This document shows, in pieces, positions 5,088-6,056 of a DNA stretch of 6,056 bases (within the stretch, counting starts at the first letter, position 1; each line of letters opens with the position of its first letter). This stretch comes from Halanaerobiaceae bacterium (GTDB lineage Bacteria; Bacillota; Halanaerobiia; Halanaerobiales; Halarsenatibacteraceae). Under the pieces are notes generated by a model, which searched no databases, was not told the origin of the DNA, and was given only the letters and a program-made list of their open reading frames with translations. A program made the translations under genes and the position numbers. The DNA is taken from positions 1 to 6,056 of the forward strand of contig PWHA01000027.1 in the NCBI GenBank assembly GCA_003554685.1, read 5' to 3'.

Positions 5088-6056
5088 ATGATAGGCATTA
5101 TAGGGTCCGGAGCTGGCGGAGTAGCTCTCTCGAAATACTTTGAGGATAGGGGCATCAAAACTATTGTTTGGTTTCACTCCCCGGGTAAATATAGATTATT
5201 TAGGTCTCAGAATAATGCTATTATCAGCAAAGAAATAACCGGAGACAGCATCAGTCATGGCAGTATCATTACCGATGAAAACGATAACGTTACCTCCAAA
5301 GACATAAAAAATATTAACGAAACCAGAGAAACCAATGAAATTAATGACATCAGAGACGCTATTAAAAATTCTGAAGTTAGAAAAAACACTGATGCTCCTG
5401 ACAGCAATAGCATCACAGACAGCACCGAAACTGCCATCAATAAGGTTAAAAATGATGATAATAAGAATAATAACCGGAAAGCACACAGAAAATATAGCAT
5501 AACCACCATCACTCGTATCACTGACAGCCTGGAGGAATTGATAGAGAGTGCCCGGTATATTTTTATTGTGACTCCAGCCAGGGTTCATGAGGAAATAGCC
5601 TTTCAGCTGGAGGATCTGCTTGACCCCGACTATCATGTCCTGATTTTGTATCCCGGCAGAACCTACGGCAGTCTGGCTTTCTATAACAGCATGAGGTTCA
5701 ACTTTGATAATATCTTTGAGGCCCAGACCATCCTCCATGCCTGCCGGCTGGAAAATATAATTTAATAATCCGGGGAAGGAAGCAGCTTGTCTATTATTCC
5801 ACTCCCTTTGCTGCCAGCCAGGAGCATCTTGATTTTATCGAGGAGATCTTTCCCGATTTAAAATTTGATGAGGATTATCCCGGTATCACCTTAAATAATA
5901 TGGGGGCCCTGCTGCACCCCATTCCCCTGGCTTTAAACGGTACCAGGGTGGAATCTGGGGAGGATTTTGATTTTTATTCTGACGGACTCACTAATAAGGT
6001 GATTGATTATATTTACAAGGTTCAGGCCGAAAAAAAGGCTGTGATGAAAAAATTAA
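5088..6056 (+). CDS. NAD(P)-dependent opine (octopine/nopaline) dehydrogenase-like protein, frameshifted and cut by the window edge
   Basis: The ATG at 5088 follows GGGAGG six bases upstream. Residues 2-30 are a Rossmann beta-alpha-beta unit (GIIGSGAGGVALS), and strand two ends in WFHSPGK without an acidic residue, hinting at NADP(H). After a low-complexity insertion (about 61-135) the domain resumes with ITDSLEELIESARYIFIVTPARVHEEIA, then LYPGRTYGSLAF and EAQTILHACR, all in octopine/nopaline dehydrogenase style. This family reductively joins a 2-oxo acid to an amino acid. The frame stops at 5763-5765. The -1 frame carries on from about 5762 with FAASQEHLDF and LNNMGALLHPIPLALN (5891-5938), containing the family's NNxGxxxHP with the probable catalytic His at 5915-5917. 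It is open to the window end, so the 3' end is missing. One lost base in 5741-5765 (AT-rich) explains the break; no standard slippery heptamer is present. Substrate unknown. Confidence 0.8.
5268..5492 (+). other. Low-complexity Asn/Asp/Thr/Lys-rich insertion within the dehydrogenase gene
   Basis: About 75 codons (residues 61-135) have a composition unlike the rest of the gene. Roughly a fifth are Asn, Asp/Glu/Lys/Thr/Ser/Ile fill most of the remainder, and aromatic residues are absent. They sit between Rossmann strands where family members normally have a short connection. The hexamer GACAGC (Asp-Ser) occurs in frame at 5244, 5400, 5418 and 5523, in and around the segment, hinting at repeat expansion. 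The insertion keeps the reading frame. It is probably a disordered surface loop; its origin is unknown. Confidence 0.55.

Noticed and set aside
5196..5738. Long - strand open frames opposite the dehydrogenase gene
   Set aside because: They mirror the codon pattern of the + strand gene, have no ribosome binding site and encode hydrophobic low-complexity sequence.
5751..5765. Programmed frameshift in the dehydrogenase gene
   Set aside because: No X-XXY-YYZ heptamer in the zero frame, and no clear downstream stimulatory structure was seen.

Overview
The window looks like a chromosomal stretch of a low-G+C, AT-rich Firmicute. The evidence is strong GGAGG-type ribosome binding sites, sigma-A-like promoters, exported proteins with Gram-positive-length signal peptides, and the gene families present. 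An anaerobe of the Halanaerobiales or another clostridial lineage is my best guess, but nothing in the sequence proves it. All intact genes are on the + strand.

Positions 1-660 are mobile-element debris. The window opens inside a group II intron and contains its catalytic domain V and branch-point domain VI, ending at 95. Directly after it, on the - strand, are a good leftward promoter and the first codons of a gene that the intron interrupts, plus a possible insertion-sequence end near 256-278. A decayed reading frame (about 227-580) with a stop inside a Cys-x-x-Cys motif follows.

Positions 610-1077 hold a compact two-gene unit with its own promoter: an excisionase/MerR-type helix-turn-helix protein overlapping by one base a 50-residue zinc-ribbon protein, closed by a weak terminator. 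A bifunctional-nuclease-domain protein (DUF151) follows at 1196-1714.

Positions 1769-3747 carry a promoter, an exported TPR protein and a large exported protein of unknown family. Both genes are broken by single-base frameshifts but read well on each side. A structured intergenic segment (3851-3928), possibly a regulatory RNA, lies ahead of a complete exported polysaccharide deacetylase (3999-4796). The window ends in an opine-dehydrogenase-like gene (5088 to the right edge). That gene has an odd Asn/Asp/Thr/Lys-rich insertion in its nucleotide-binding domain and a frameshift near 5741-5765.

The three frameshifts can be read as recent gene decay or as homopolymer sequencing/assembly errors, and the sequence alone cannot separate these. 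No single pathway links the genes. The exported TPR protein, the unknown exported protein and the deacetylase share an envelope location. The best candidates for something undescribed are the structured element ahead of the deacetylase, the low-complexity insertion in the dehydrogenase, and the helix-turn-helix/zinc-ribbon pair.
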